A stretch of 64,000 bases of DNA from Polynucleobacter sp. KF022 (GCF_027924105.1 NZ_AP026972.1:620001-684000), one strand, 5' to 3'. Counted from the stretch's first letter, positions 1 through 8,643 are shown. Notes: generated by a model not told the origin, from the sequence alone. Program-made: numbers and translations.

Positions 1-129
1 TAATTGCATCCGCGAACAATTTGGAGCGACCTAAAAGCGCTGATTTATTGTTCAGAAAACATTATCAATCCTTGTTACAGTCCACCATCTTATTACTTAT
101 ATAAAAGGCAGCAAATGTTAGGCAAAGAA
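1..129. promoter_or_regulatory. Leader region of the Old Yellow Enzyme gene
   Basis: No gene is visible here. An AT-rich TATATA near 98-103 could be a -10 element, with TTACAG at 75-80 as a poor -35 at 17-bp spacing. If so, transcription starts near 110. That argues against initiation at the ATG at 115 and for the ATG at 130 or 133. This is inference from consensus only. Confidence 0.3.
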
Positions 130-1215
130 ATGATGTTCACCCCAGTAAGTCTTGGATCGATTCAGTTAAAAAATCGTTTAGTCATGGCACCACTCACTAG
201 AATGCGCGCGGGTGCTGGGGATGTACCAAGCCCATTGGCAAAAACATATTACGCACAACGCGCTAGCGCTGGACTCATCATCACTGAGGCTACACAAATT
301 TCTCCTTTGGGCAAAGGCTATCCAGCCACGCCGGGAATTTATTCTGTAGATCAAACTGCTGCCTGGAAAGAAATCGTGGCAGCAGTGCACGCTAAGGGCG
401 GTTCTATTGTTGCTCAGCTCTGGCACGTCGGTCGAATTTCACATTCCTCTTTGCATCCGGAGCAGGGGGCACCTGAAGCGCCTTCAGCAATTCCTGCATC
501 CGGCCAAACTTATGGCGCAGATTGGAAGCTGCACAACTATGAGACTCCTAAGGCAATGATTAAGGAAGATATCGCTCGCTTGCTCAAAGAGTTCGAGGTA
601 GCAGCGCAAAATGCAAAAGCCGCTGGCTTTGATGGTATTGAAATTCATTCTGCCAATGGCTACTTATTGGATCAGTTTTTGCAAGACAAAACGAATCAAC
701 GTACTGATGTATATGGCGGCTCTATCGAGAATCGCCTTCGCTTATTGGGTCAGGTCATAGAGGCAGTTAGCAAAGTATTCCCAAGTGATAAGGTAGGCGT
801 ACGTCTTTCACCTTATGGCACTTTTAATGATATGGGCGATAGCGATCCAGTAGCCTTATTCACAGCAGCAATGACAAAGCTCAATACTTATAAGCTGTCT
901 TATGTGCACATGATCGAGCCTCGTGCAACTAGCGCAGGTGGTGGCGACCAGACGAATGAAGAGGCTCCAATTACATCCGAAATGTTCCGCGCTGTCTATG
1001 AGGGAAAATTTATTACTGCTGGCGGCTATGACCAGGCAATGGGTGAGAAGGTGCTTGAAGATGGTTTGGCTGACGCGGTCGCTTATGGTCGCCTATATAT
1101 CGCCAATCCAGATTTAGCGGAAAGATTCCAACAGGGCGCTGTTTTAAATCCTTATAACCGCGCCACTTTTTATGGGGGCAATGAAGTTGGTTATACCGAC
1201 TACCCAACGCTTTAA
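130..1215 (+). CDS. Old Yellow Enzyme family NADH:flavin oxidoreductase (NemA-like)
   Basis: FMN-dependent ene-reductase of the N-ethylmaleimide reductase/OPR class, a cytosolic TIM barrel that reduces activated C=C bonds or nitro compounds. The protein opens with the family N-terminus (MFTPVSLG, NRLVMAPLTR). It carries the substrate-binding pair His173 and Asn176 and the following Tyr178 in IHSANGYLLDQF, then YGGSIENR and a C-terminal FMN-phosphate loop (AYGRLYIANPDL). At about 361 residues it has the normal family length. The frame is open back to a TTG at 4, but those residues do not match the family. ATG 130 follows a purine-rich AGGCAAAG, and ATG 133 is equally possible. The natural substrate cannot be told from sequence. 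A strong terminator follows. Confidence 0.9.
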   Translation: MMFTPVSLGSIQLKNRLVMAPLTRMRAGAGDVPSPLAKTYYAQRASAGLIITEATQISPLGKGYPATPGIYSVDQTAAWKEIVAAVHAKGGSIVAQLWHVGRISHSSLHPEQGAPEAPSAIPASGQTYGADWKLHNYETPKAMIKEDIARLLKEFEVAAQNAKAAGFDGIEIHSANGYLLDQFLQDKTNQRTDVYGGSIENRLRLLGQVIEAVSKVFPSDKVGVRLSPYGTFNDMGDSDPVALFTAAMTKLNTYKLSYVHMIEPRATSAGGGDQTNEEAPITSEMFRAVYEGKFITAGGYDQAMGEKVLEDGLADAVAYGRLYIANPDLAERFQQGAVLNPYNRATFYGGNEVGYTDYPTL

Positions 1216-1241
1216 TACCTCTCGGGCTTGGGCTGTATAGG

Positions 1242-1273
1242 AATAATCCCGCCAAAAGGCGGGATTATTTTTT
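1242..1273 (+). terminator. Rho-independent terminator of the OYE gene
   Basis: Perfect 12-bp stem (1242-1253 with 1258-1269), loop AAAA, then a T tract. It overlaps the stop codon of the small convergent gene on the minus strand. Confidence 0.9.
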
Positions 1274-1441
1274 GTCTTCAGGATCTTTTAAGAGGTCGTA
1301 GTGATTGGCTACGAGGAGCAGGGCAATGGATGCGCAGCCCATCGCAAAGAATTGCCACTGGTGCAACATAGCAGTGCCAATAACGGTCATTAGGATTGTC
1401 CAACCGACAGCCATCTTGGCTTTTTTAGAGAGTGGCTTCAT
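1265..1441 (-). CDS. Small inner-membrane protein, 58 residues, downstream of cytochrome b561
   Basis: Short gene starting MKPLSKKAKM and ending DPEDKK. It has two hydrophobic stretches (about residues 11-25 and 31-46) separated by a short His/Gln turn, so probably a two-helix membrane hairpin. AGGAG lies 10 bases before the ATG. It begins 23 bases after the cytochrome b561 stop on the same strand, so the two are probably co-transcribed. I do not recognise the family and propose no function beyond the link to the cytochrome. Its stop codon lies inside the terminator stem of the convergent gene. Confidence 0.6.
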   Translation of the reverse strand: MKPLSKKAKMAVGWTILMTVIGTAMLHQWQFFAMGCASIALLLVANHYDLLKDPEDKK

Positions 1442-1464
1442 TTAATCATTACTCCTGCTTTGGT

Positions 1465-2001
1465 TTAAGCATTCACTTTATTCAACATACGACGAAGTGT
1501 ATCGTCCTTGATAACGTAATGTTGCCATAAACCAGCAATTGCATGGATACCAATCAAAATATAGAGTGTGTTTCCTAAAAACTCATGAATTCCTTCAACC
1601 ACTTTTTTCATTTCGGGATTAGGGGTTACTAGTTGAGGCCATACTAAGCCAAAGAAATTGATTTCCTTGCCGCCATACTGAAAATACAAGATGCCAAAAA
1701 TAGGGGAAATTAAGAGTAGGGCATAGAGCAGCCAATGCATTGCCTTAGCCAGTGAAACAATTACGGGTTTTGGATTTGTGGGCTGAGGTACGCCATAAAT
1801 GAAACGGATTATTAGGCGAGCAGCCATGGCTAAAAAAATGAGCTGTCCAATAACGCCATGGACTGATTTACATAGATCTCGATACTCGCTACCCTTCGGG
1901 AACTGACCTTTGAGTTCAATCACGATAAAAGCAGCTATCACCAGTAGGAAAACAAACCAATGAAAGAAGATGGATGCTGGGTGGTATTTGGATCGGGTCA
2001 T
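1465..2001 (-). CDS. Cytochrome b561 family di-haem membrane protein (CybB/YceJ-like)
   Basis: Four-helix inner-membrane b-type cytochrome that passes electrons between quinol and superoxide or other acceptors in the bacterial b561 family. The four expected haem-ligand histidines are at 14, 48, 139 and 153, matching the spacing in E. coli CybB (about 13, 47, 137, 151). Length of 178 residues is normal. Hydrophobic segments are near 11-29, 48-67, 87-107 and 143-163. A 15/19 Fur-like box lies 34-52 bases upstream of the ATG, suggesting iron control. A 58-residue membrane protein gene follows. Confidence 0.9.
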   Translation of the reverse strand: MTRSKYHPASIFFHWFVFLLVIAAFIVIELKGQFPKGSEYRDLCKSVHGVIGQLIFLAMAARLIIRFIYGVPQPTNPKPVIVSLAKAMHWLLYALLLISPIFGILYFQYGGKEINFFGLVWPQLVTPNPEMKKVVEGIHEFLGNTLYILIGIHAIAGLWQHYVIKDDTLRRMLNKVNA

Positions 2002-2034
2002 GATGCGTCATTATTAAGTTGATTCATCATAAAT

Positions 2035-2053
2035 GATAATGAATCTCATTAAC
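2035..2053. promoter_or_regulatory. Candidate Fur box upstream of cytochrome b561
   Basis: GATAATGAATCTCATTAAC matches the classical 19-bp Fur consensus at 15 of 19 positions by hand alignment. It sits 34-52 bases upstream of the cytochrome b561 start, where a bound repressor would cover the promoter. Confidence 0.55.
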
Positions 2054-2097
2054 ATTTGCAACAATAGGGCTAATTAGGCCCAAAAAACCACAAAATC

Positions 2098-2289
2098 CTA
2101 GTTATTAAGGCGTACTTTGGCGCTAAGTTCATTGGCTGCGCCGCGTTTATCTAGTTGAGAGAGTCTGAGTGCTTCCACTTCAAAGTCCAGCTGCCCTGGA
2201 TGAAATTCTTCATCGTTTTGCAGGTGAATAACATAGGTCCAGACTAGCTCGCGGCCACGGTTTTTAAAAACATCCACTACACGTTTCAT
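2098..2289 (-). CDS. Conserved-looking hypothetical protein, 63 residues
   Basis: Small soluble protein, MKRVVDVFKNRGRELVW at the N-terminus, with no signal peptide, membrane segment or cysteine. Aromatic residues early (Trp17, Tyr19) and an acidic middle (LQNDEEFHPGQLDFEVEALR) suggest a compact alpha/beta fold. AAGGCGG stands before the ATG. It is the third gene behind the hydroxyacid dehydrogenase and the DUF4239 protein on the same strand, 23 bases after the latter, so probably the tail of that operon. I do not recognise the family. Confidence 0.6.
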   Translation of the reverse strand: MKRVVDVFKNRGRELVWTYVIHLQNDEEFHPGQLDFEVEALRLSQLDKRGAANELSAKVRLNN

Positions 2290-2312
2290 TTGAGCCGCCT
2301 TTATGGTGAAGC

Positions 2313-3026
2313 TTATTTGTCACCGCTAGATGGTTTGGCTTTTTCCATCTGTTGAATGAGATTGTTTTTCAATGCAACTAAATTTCTGGCTTCAATGCGA
2401 ATGACACCGCTTCTTGGACTATCAATATCAGCTATCAAAAAGAGTGAGACTGAGACCACGAAAGGGAAGATCATGAATAGCCCCATGTTCTTCTCGAAAT
2501 TACGCGCACCAAATCCTACCAATAGGTTGGCGCAAACTGCGATCGCTGCCATCAGCGCCCAAGCAGTAAGAGGGATGCGATTCCACCAAGCGGCTTGAAC
2601 ATAGCCCTGAGAATTGATGACATCGTTCATTCCAGAGGCGACCAGTGCAATGGTAGGTGTATCTTGTTTGCGAACAACGGGAAGAATCTCATTCCATAAG
2701 TCCGCTTGGAGCTGCTCAGTCTTGTTGCGAATCTCTTGAATTTTCTCTGGACTTTGCTTGGAGTAAAACAGGATACGTTGATCTACGTATTGAAGTAGTA
2801 GGTCTTTAGTGGCTGCAGAGACCTTTGAGGGCAAGAGATCTGCGCGTAAGAACTCAGTTCCAATGGCGTTTGCCTCGCCTTCTTCAAAAATTTCTCGCTG
2901 ATCATGACGGTCAATTGCCATGGAGAAGGTAAACCCGATAATGAGGGCAAGCAAAGTCAATGTGGCCGTCTGAATGATTCCTAGATCTTCAGAGGTCTCA
3001 GTATCTTTAGTTCGATAGCGACTCAA
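2313..3026 (-). CDS. DUF4239 (bestrophin-like) membrane protein
   Basis: Membrane protein of the DUF4239 type, function unknown. Visible segments: a helix at about 20-38 (TLTLLALIIGFTFSMAI), a long soluble helical region, then two helices near 151-172 and 180-200. The only standard start is the TTG at 3026, which has no Shine-Dalgarno. The frame stays open upstream to 3113 and there encodes a further hydrophobic helix (about LLNYPLAVFGISFIVFAF), which DUF4239 proteins normally have. The real start is therefore probably the ATT at 3113, directly after the TAA of the preceding gene and 8 bases after AGGAA. The coordinates given are the conservative version. Confidence 0.75.
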   Translation of the reverse strand: MSRYRTKDTETSEDLGIIQTATLTLLALIIGFTFSMAIDRHDQREIFEEGEANAIGTEFLRADLLPSKVSAATKDLLLQYVDQRILFYSKQSPEKIQEIRNKTEQLQADLWNEILPVVRKQDTPTIALVASGMNDVINSQGYVQAAWWNRIPLTAWALMAAIAVCANLLVGFGARNFEKNMGLFMIFPFVVSVSLFLIADIDSPRSGVIRIEARNLVALKNNLIQQMEKAKPSSGDK

Positions 3027-3113
3027 TGCAGCATGACCAAACCATACAGCGAAAGCGAATACTATGAACGATATGCCAAAGACTGCAAGAGGGTAGTTTA
3101 GAAGGTGAAAAAT

Positions 3114-4259
3114 TTAAAAGGTTCCTGGATACAAAATATCTTTAGTCACATTTTGAATATCACGATGGCCCGTAAACGCCATGGTGATATCAAGCTCATT
3201 GTGAATCAGCTCTAAACATTTGGTAACACCAGCTTCACCCATTGCTCCCAAGCCATACAGAAATGGGCGGCCAATCATCGTGCCGCGCGCACCTAAGGCC
3301 CATGCTTTTAGAACGTCTTGACCGGAGCGAATGCCGCCATCCATCCAAACTTCAATATCTTTGCCAACGGCGTCCACAATTCCAGGCAAGGCTTTGATGC
3401 TAGAAATTGCGCCATCCAATTGACGGCCGCCATGATTGGAAACAATTAACGCATCAGCGCCAGAGTTTGCAGCTAAGCGCGCATCATCTTCATCAAGGAT
3501 GCCCTTGATGATCAGTTTGCCGCCCCATAGTTTTTTGATCCACTCCACATCGCCCCAATTCAGCCCTGGATCAAATTGTTCTGCAGTCCAAGAGGATAGT
3601 GATGACATATTGCCAACACCAGTAGCATGCCCAACAATGTTACGGAATGTTCTGCGTGGCGTCATCGCCATCCCAAGACACCAGCGTGGCTTAGTTGCCA
3701 TGTTGATCATATTGGCGATCGTAAGCTTGGGGGGTGCCGAGAGACCGTTCTTTAAATCTTTATGGCGCTGACCAAGGATTTGTAAATCTAAGGTCAGAAC
3801 GAGTGCTGAGCATTTCGCAGCCTTAGCGCGCTCAATCAGGCGCTCGATAAAGCCACGATCTTTCATGACATAAAGCTGAAACCAGAATGGTTTTGTAGTG
3901 CGCTCGGCCACATCCTCAATAGAGCAAATACTCATGGTCGATAAGCAAAATGGCACGCCAAACTTTTCAGCTGCCTTAGCTGCCAAAATTTCACCATCAG
4001 CATGTTGCATGCCGGTTAGACCAGTTGGTGCAAGCGCAACCGGCATGGCAACCTCTTGACCAATCATGGTTGTCTTGGTTGTGCGGTTAGTCATATTGAC
4101 TGCTACTCGCTGGCGTAATTTAATTTTCTGAAAATCAGATTCATTGGCGCGATACGTAGACTCGGTCCAGGATCCTGAGTCCGCGTAGTCGTAGAACATC
4201 TTGGGGGTGCGTTTTTGGTGGAGGACCCGCAAGTCTTCTATATTGGTGATGATTGCCAC
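3114..4259 (-). CDS. lldD: FMN-dependent alpha-hydroxy-acid dehydrogenase (L-lactate dehydrogenase type)
   Basis: Oxidises an L-2-hydroxy acid, most often L-lactate, to the 2-oxo acid with FMN, passing electrons to the quinone pool. The signature SNHGGRQLD contains the catalytic His276 and substrate-binding Arg279. Tyr23/Tyr25 lie in the N-terminal YDYADSGSW motif, and the phosphate-binding GGIRSGQDV and GARGTMIGRP are present. Length of 381 residues matches LldD. A DUF4239 gene follows in the same frame after the TAA stop. Substrate is lactate by family preference, but glycolate or mandelate cannot be excluded. Confidence 0.88.
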   Translation of the reverse strand: MAIITNIEDLRVLHQKRTPKMFYDYADSGSWTESTYRANESDFQKIKLRQRVAVNMTNRTTKTTMIGQEVAMPVALAPTGLTGMQHADGEILAAKAAEKFGVPFCLSTMSICSIEDVAERTTKPFWFQLYVMKDRGFIERLIERAKAAKCSALVLTLDLQILGQRHKDLKNGLSAPPKLTIANMINMATKPRWCLGMAMTPRRTFRNIVGHATGVGNMSSLSSWTAEQFDPGLNWGDVEWIKKLWGGKLIIKGILDEDDARLAANSGADALIVSNHGGRQLDGAISSIKALPGIVDAVGKDIEVWMDGGIRSGQDVLKAWALGARGTMIGRPFLYGLGAMGEAGVTKCLELIHNELDITMAFTGHRDIQNVTKDILYPGTF

Positions 4260-4406
4260 AGTAAATCCTTCTATTTGATGCTCTTTTGTTAAAGCAAATG
4301 CTTAATTTAAGCTCTATCTTAGCAATACCGGGAGATTTGTTTCTACAATGCTAGGGTATCCCTTGTTTCGGGACGCTAAATAACCGTTCCCCCTCTTAAA
4401 TCTCCC

Positions 4407-5309
4407 ATGCCCCAGCTTAATTTCGCAACGATTACCTACCTATTATTGGCTACTGCTTTATGGGCAGGCAATGCCATTGCGGGCCGTGTGTTGGTAGGAA
4501 GCATTTCTCCAATCACCCTGAGCGCAGTTCGCTGGGGGTTAGCTGCTTTGCTTCTGTTGCCTTTGGGTTGGCGAGTGTTTATGCCTGGAAGTGCTTTGTG
4601 GCAAAACAAAAAGCGCTTTTTGCTCTTAGGCTTATTTGGAGTGGGGAGTTATAACGTTCTTTTGTATCTTGCTCTGCAAACTTCTACAGCCATTAATGTC
4701 ACCTTGATCGGTGCGAGTATGCCAATCTGGATGCTATTTATTGGCGCAGTGTTTTATCAAGTGAAGCCAAGCGCACTGCAAATGATTGGTGCAATCGTCA
4801 GTTTGCTTGGTGTTGGTATTGTGTTGACGCGCGGTGATTTGGTTGCACTGCTATCCATGCAAATGGTGATCGGCGATATCCTCATCATGCTGGCCACGAT
4901 CTTGTGGGCTTTTTATAGCTGGATGCTAAGTCGCCCTGGATCTAGCTCTGAGCGACAGTGGCCATGGGCTGAATTTTTAATGGCTCAGGTTACGGTCGGT
5001 CTTTTATGGACAGGATTTTTTGATGGCTTTGAGATTGCTGCTGGCCATGCTTTTATCGACTTAAATTGGTGGACTTCATCATTGATTTTGTTTGTTGCAA
5101 TTGGTCCATCTCTCATTGCTTATCGTTGCTGGGGTTTGGGAGTCAATGGGGCAGGGCCGACGGTCGCCGCTTTTTTTGCTAATTTCATACCGCTCTTTAC
5201 TGCGCTATTGTCGGCCGCCATGTTGGGTGAACCCCCGCAGCTTTTTCATGGCCTGGCTTTTGCTTTAATCGTTGCTGGCATTGCTATTTCTTCAAAAAGA
5301 GGGAAGTAG
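4407..5309 (+). CDS. EamA (DMT) family transporter
   Basis: Inner-membrane drug/metabolite transporter of about ten helices in two EamA repeats (roughly residues 8-140 and 150-295). Family markers include WAGNAIAGR near the N-terminus, SPITLSAVRW in helix 2 and a terminal ALIVAGIAIS segment. Such proteins usually export amino acids or small metabolites; the substrate is not predictable. It is a single gene, divergent from lldD and 115 bases upstream of the aminotransferase. Confidence 0.85.
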   Translation: MPQLNFATITYLLLATALWAGNAIAGRVLVGSISPITLSAVRWGLAALLLLPLGWRVFMPGSALWQNKKRFLLLGLFGVGSYNVLLYLALQTSTAINVTLIGASMPIWMLFIGAVFYQVKPSALQMIGAIVSLLGVGIVLTRGDLVALLSMQMVIGDILIMLATILWAFYSWMLSRPGSSSERQWPWAEFLMAQVTVGLLWTGFFDGFEIAAGHAFIDLNWWTSSLILFVAIGPSLIAYRCWGLGVNGAGPTVAAFFANFIPLFTALLSAAMLGEPPQLFHGLAFALIVAGIAISSKRGK

Positions 5310-5424
5310 TCCGCTGAAAATGGGTAAAAAAGCCCTTTTAAATGGGGTTTTGCTGCCATCTGCCCAAAAAACACTTAAATCAGTATCATTTAGGGCTAAT
5401 CACTGAAATCCCTAGGAAATTACT

Positions 5425-6573
5425 ATGCCAGGCTTACTTCCCAATGTTGATCCAGACGGTTTATTAGAGTTCTCGGTTGTTTATACCGACCGCTCTTTAA
5501 ATCACATGTCTGAAGAATTTAAGCGTGTGATGGTGGATATTTCAAGTGTCCTGAAGGATGCTTACAACGCTAGTTCGGCAGTGATCGTTCCTGGTAGCGG
5601 TACGTTTGGTATGGAGGCGGTTGCTCGCCAGTTTGCCAATAATGAAAAATGTTTAGTTTTGCGTAACGGTTGGTTTAGCTACCGCTGGACGCAAATCTTT
5701 GATTTGGCGAATATCACCAAGGATGTCACCGTGATTAAAGGTCGCCAGTTAGAAGATTCAACACAAGGTGTTTTTGCTCCTGCTCCTATTGAGGAAGTAG
5801 TGGCTTATATCAAGAAAGAAAAACCAGCGGTAGTTTTTGCGCCGCATGTAGAAACTTCTGCCGGCATCATTCTTCCTGACGATTACCTCAAAGCGGTGGG
5901 TGAGGCAGTTCGCTCTGTAAATGGCTTATTTGTATTGGATTGCATTGCCTCTGGTGCAATGTGGGTTGATATGAAGGCTTGTAATGTGGATGTCCTTATT
6001 ACTGCGCCTCAAAAAGGTTGGAGCAGCTCCCCATGTTGCGCATTGATTGCCTTGGGCGATCGTGCACGTGATCGTATTGACGCTACACAAAGCAGCAGCT
6101 TCTCAATGGATTTGAAGAAGTGGCTTCAGATCATGGAAGCCTATGAAAAAGGTGGCCACGTTTATCACACCACCATGGCTACGGATGCCTTAAAGGTGTT
6201 ACGTAACGTGATGAAAGAAACTCAAGCACTTGGTTTTGCGGCTCTGAAGGAAAAGCAAATCGAGTTGGGTACAAAGGTGCGTAACTTATTAGTTTCTAAA
6301 GGCTATGACTCTGTAGCTGCTAAAGGCTTTCAAGCCCCTGGCGTAGTGGTTAGTTACACCAAAGACCCAGATATTCAGTCCGGCAAGAAATTTATTGCAC
6401 TCGGTTTACAGACTGCAGCAGGCGTTCCTTTGCAGTGTGATGAGCGTCCAGACTTCCGTACATTCCGCATCGGTTTATTTGGCTTGGAAAAACTGGCACA
6501 TGTTGATCGCACTGTTGGTCATCTTGAAGCAGCGCTAGAAAAAATTACCGAGACTGAAGCGCAGCCTGCGTAA
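5425..6573 (+). CDS. Class V PLP aminotransferase (alanine/serine-glyoxylate type)
   Basis: Cytosolic fold-type I aminotransferase. The Schiff-base lysine is Lys197 in ITAPQKGWSSSP, the pyridine-N aspartate is Asp172 in LDCIASGAMW, and PGSGTFGMEA (56-65) is the phosphate-binding loop. The ending with FRIGLFGLEK holds the carboxylate-binding Arg. At 382 residues it has the length of alanine-glyoxylate/serine-pyruvate aminotransferases. It stands alone between an EamA gene and a hairpin. Which amino donor is used is not decidable from sequence. Confidence 0.85.
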   Translation: MPGLLPNVDPDGLLEFSVVYTDRSLNHMSEEFKRVMVDISSVLKDAYNASSAVIVPGSGTFGMEAVARQFANNEKCLVLRNGWFSYRWTQIFDLANITKDVTVIKGRQLEDSTQGVFAPAPIEEVVAYIKKEKPAVVFAPHVETSAGIILPDDYLKAVGEAVRSVNGLFVLDCIASGAMWVDMKACNVDVLITAPQKGWSSSPCCALIALGDRARDRIDATQSSSFSMDLKKWLQIMEAYEKGGHVYHTTMATDALKVLRNVMKETQALGFAALKEKQIELGTKVRNLLVSKGYDSVAAKGFQAPGVVVSYTKDPDIQSGKKFIALGLQTAAGVPLQCDERPDFRTFRIGLFGLEKLAHVDRTVGHLEAALEKITETEAQPA

Positions 6574-6597
6574 AGACTTTAGTAGTTAAGCGACATC

Positions 6598-6627
6598 AAT
6601 AAGGGCCATCACATGATGGCCCTTATT
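6598..6627. terminator. Strong hairpin between convergent genes
   Basis: A 13-14 bp perfect stem (AATAAGGGCCATC with GATGGCCCTTATT) between the aminotransferase and the convergent nitrobindin-like gene. The T tract is weak on both sides, so termination may be partial. Confidence 0.65.
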
Positions 6628-6664
6628 GCATCTACCAAAATTAAATTCAGATTCATCTATCGAA

Positions 6665-7294
6665 TCATCTGGCTAAGGGATTAGGGGTTGCCTCTCCAAT
6701 TTTATGCAGGGTGTTGTTGTCCACGTGGTGGAAAAGCTCGGCCTGATCTTTAATTTTCATGACGGTGTCTTGCTCATAGGACCAGGTGCCATCATCATGA
6801 ACCGAAACCTGAATGCGAAACTCGACCGTTCTAAATGCGTAATCCAGAAAAGGGTTAGAGGAGATGCCTGCGCATCGATCATCTTCTTTGGAGAGCAACT
6901 CAAATTGCTTGGCATCGGCTGTGGCTTTGCCGGTTGCCATTGTGATCATGCCTCGCGGTATCGAGAGGGTATGAATAATGTTGCCAGTCGCTGGCTCCCA
7001 TAGCCAATAACCCACCTGATCATGATAGGTTTTTACTTGGTCGGGTTTGGTGATGTGCGTGTGATATCTCAGGCCGTAGAACAATTGTGGCCCATTAGTT
7101 TGGGGGTCAATAGGTTGGAGTTCGATGCGCTCTACATATACCTGCTTCTTAGGACCCTCAGCCTTAGGCTTAACATCCAAACCTCGAATACCTTCCCAGA
7201 TGCCGGCCATACCAGTCAAGGGTCCCAGTTGTTCTAGGGTGTTTACTGAATAACCTTGGGGTTCGGTAAAGATGTCGCTCGGAAAATCACTCAT
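6665..7294 (-). CDS. Nitrobindin-like haem-binding beta-barrel protein
   Basis: Soluble 209-residue protein of the FABP-like/nitrobindin beta-barrel class. Family hallmarks are the N-terminal LGPLTGMAGIWEG strand, beta-rich LFYGLRYHTHI, the TLSIPRG segment and the C-terminal HHVDNNTLHKIG, whose histidines could bind haem. No signal peptide. Family members bind haem or small hydrophobic ligands and have been linked to peroxynitrite and NO chemistry. It is monocistronic. The exact haem ligand is not established by reading alone. Confidence 0.65.
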   Translation of the reverse strand: MSDFPSDIFTEPQGYSVNTLEQLGPLTGMAGIWEGIRGLDVKPKAEGPKKQVYVERIELQPIDPQTNGPQLFYGLRYHTHITKPDQVKTYHDQVGYWLWEPATGNIIHTLSIPRGMITMATGKATADAKQFELLSKEDDRCAGISSNPFLDYAFRTVEFRIQVSVHDDGTWSYEQDTVMKIKDQAELFHHVDNNTLHKIGEATPNPLAR

Positions 7295-7375
7295 GACTAG
7301 CCTTCTAAAAATGAAGCATTAATCTCAATTTTTTGAGTATTATTAAATTATCCACAAACTTACTCGGAGAACTAC

Positions 7376-7654
7376 ATGATTTCTCGTTTCGCACGCTTGA
7401 GCTTGGCTGCCCTTACCTCTGCTGCTATTGGTATTACTCCACTCTCCGTAATGGCTGCTGATCCAGCGCCAGCTTCTGCGCCAGCCGCTACTCCTGCTGC
7501 CGCTCCAACACCTACAACGGCTGCTGCCCCTAGCGAGAAATCTGCTGAGAAGAAGGCTAAGAAAAAAGCCAAGAAAGAAAAGAAAGCTGAGAAAAAGACC
7601 AAAAAGAAATCTCAGAAGAAATCCAAAGCTGCTGCCGACGCACCAGCTCAGTAA
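7376..7654 (+). CDS. Secreted Ala/Pro/Lys-rich low-complexity protein
   Basis: 92 residues. An N-terminal signal peptide (about 1-27, ending VMAADPAP) is followed by an Ala/Pro/Thr-rich stretch (28-52) and a strongly basic Lys/Ala tail (53-88). The mature chain should be disordered and periplasmic, and could bind nucleic acid, anionic polymer or cell wall. No enzyme motif. ATG follows GGAGAACTAC. A terminator lies inside the 3' end of the convergent transporter gene. Confidence 0.7.
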   Translation: MISRFARLSLAALTSAAIGITPLSVMAADPAPASAPAATPAAAPTPTTAAAPSEKSAEKKAKKKAKKEKKAEKKTKKKSQKKSKAAADAPAQ

Positions 7655-7665
7655 TTGAATACCCC

Positions 7666-8643
7666 TTAATTAAGGGGCTCCGTATTATCAAAGTCATCAG
7701 ATTTTTTTGGATCTGGTGACTTTTTTGTTGGGGCATCGTTGCGCACCAGTAACCACATCGCCGCAATAACTAAAGTCATACCGCTAATTTGCGTCCAGGT
7801 AATAGGCTCTGCCAAAATGAGATATCCCATAAAGATCGTGGATACGGGGCCTAGTATTCCTGCTTGCGCTACCAATGGTGAGCCAATGCGATTGATAGCA
7901 ATCATGATGAGAAGCATTGGAATCACAGTGCATAGGCTCGCATTGAGCAGGCTATACCAATAAATTTGTGGAACTTGCTCGAATATGGCTGATGGATTAT
8001 GAATAGTTGATTGCAATATGCTTAAGACCGCTGAGGCTGAGCTAGCGTAAACAACCAGGCGGACACTGCCAATGCGCTTAACCATTTCTCCCGCGCCAAT
8101 CATGTAGGCTGCGTAGGAACAGGCACTACCGAAGACTAAAAACATTCCAAGCCAGGCGCTAAGACCAGAAGAGCTAGCGTCTTGTATGAATACGACAAAA
8201 ACTCCAATGTAACCAACGATTAATGAATACCATTGAAGTTTAGAGATTGGTTTTTTTAAAACAAAATAAGAGATGAGTAGAACAATGGTTGGTGTGAGAT
8301 AGAGGACGATACGCTCTAAACCAACAGAGATATATTGCAGGCCCAAGAAATCAATATAGCTAGATAAGAAGTAGCCCAAAAACCCTAAGAAAAATAATTT
8401 ACCGCGATCAAGCCAAGTGATTGGACTCATCGTCATGCGGCGCGATTCCCACCAGAAGATGCCCCAAAACAAGGGGAGGGCCATGAGCATGCGTAGGGCT
8501 AAAAGTGTTTCGGCGTTTGCGCCATAACCGAAGGCGAGTTTTACCAAAATTGCCTTGCCCGAGAAAAGCATCGAGCCAACTCCGGCCATCAGGATGCCAT
8601 AGAGGTAACGTCGGTGATGATGTGCTGCGCTTACTGAATGCAT
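7666..8643 (-). CDS. EamA (DMT) family transporter
   Basis: Second drug/metabolite transporter of the window, 325 residues with about ten hydrophobic helices and the EamA arrangement (GSMLFSGKAILVKLAF at the N-terminus, PTIVLLISYFVLKKP mid-protein, GMTLVIAAMWLLV at the end). The C-terminal tail (about 300-325) is hydrophilic and cytoplasmic. It lies 6 bases after the nnrD stop on the same strand, so it is likely co-transcribed with it. Substrate unknown. Confidence 0.85.
   Translation of the reverse strand: MHSVSAAHHHRRYLYGILMAGVGSMLFSGKAILVKLAFGYGANAETLLALRMLMALPLFWGIFWWESRRMTMSPITWLDRGKLFFLGFLGYFLSSYIDFLGLQYISVGLERIVLYLTPTIVLLISYFVLKKPISKLQWYSLIVGYIGVFVVFIQDASSSGLSAWLGMFLVFGSACSYAAYMIGAGEMVKRIGSVRLVVYASSASAVLSILQSTIHNPSAIFEQVPQIYWYSLLNASLCTVIPMLLIMIAINRIGSPLVAQAGILGPVSTIFMGYLILAEPITWTQISGMTLVIAAMWLLVRNDAPTKKSPDPKKSDDFDNTEPLN
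7691..7726 (+). terminator. Terminator embedded in the convergent EamA gene
   Basis: A 12-bp stem with one G-U pair (AAGTCATCAGAT with ATCTGGTGACTT), an 8-base loop and six T's. It serves the plus-strand basic protein gene but lies within the last codons of the minus-strand transporter. A separate 16-bp perfect palindrome is at 7662-7677. Confidence 0.75.

Noticed and set aside
5318..5356. Imperfect AAAAGCCC/GGGGTTTT stem after the first EamA gene
   Set aside because: One mismatch in an 8-bp stem and no T tract beyond it; too weak to call.
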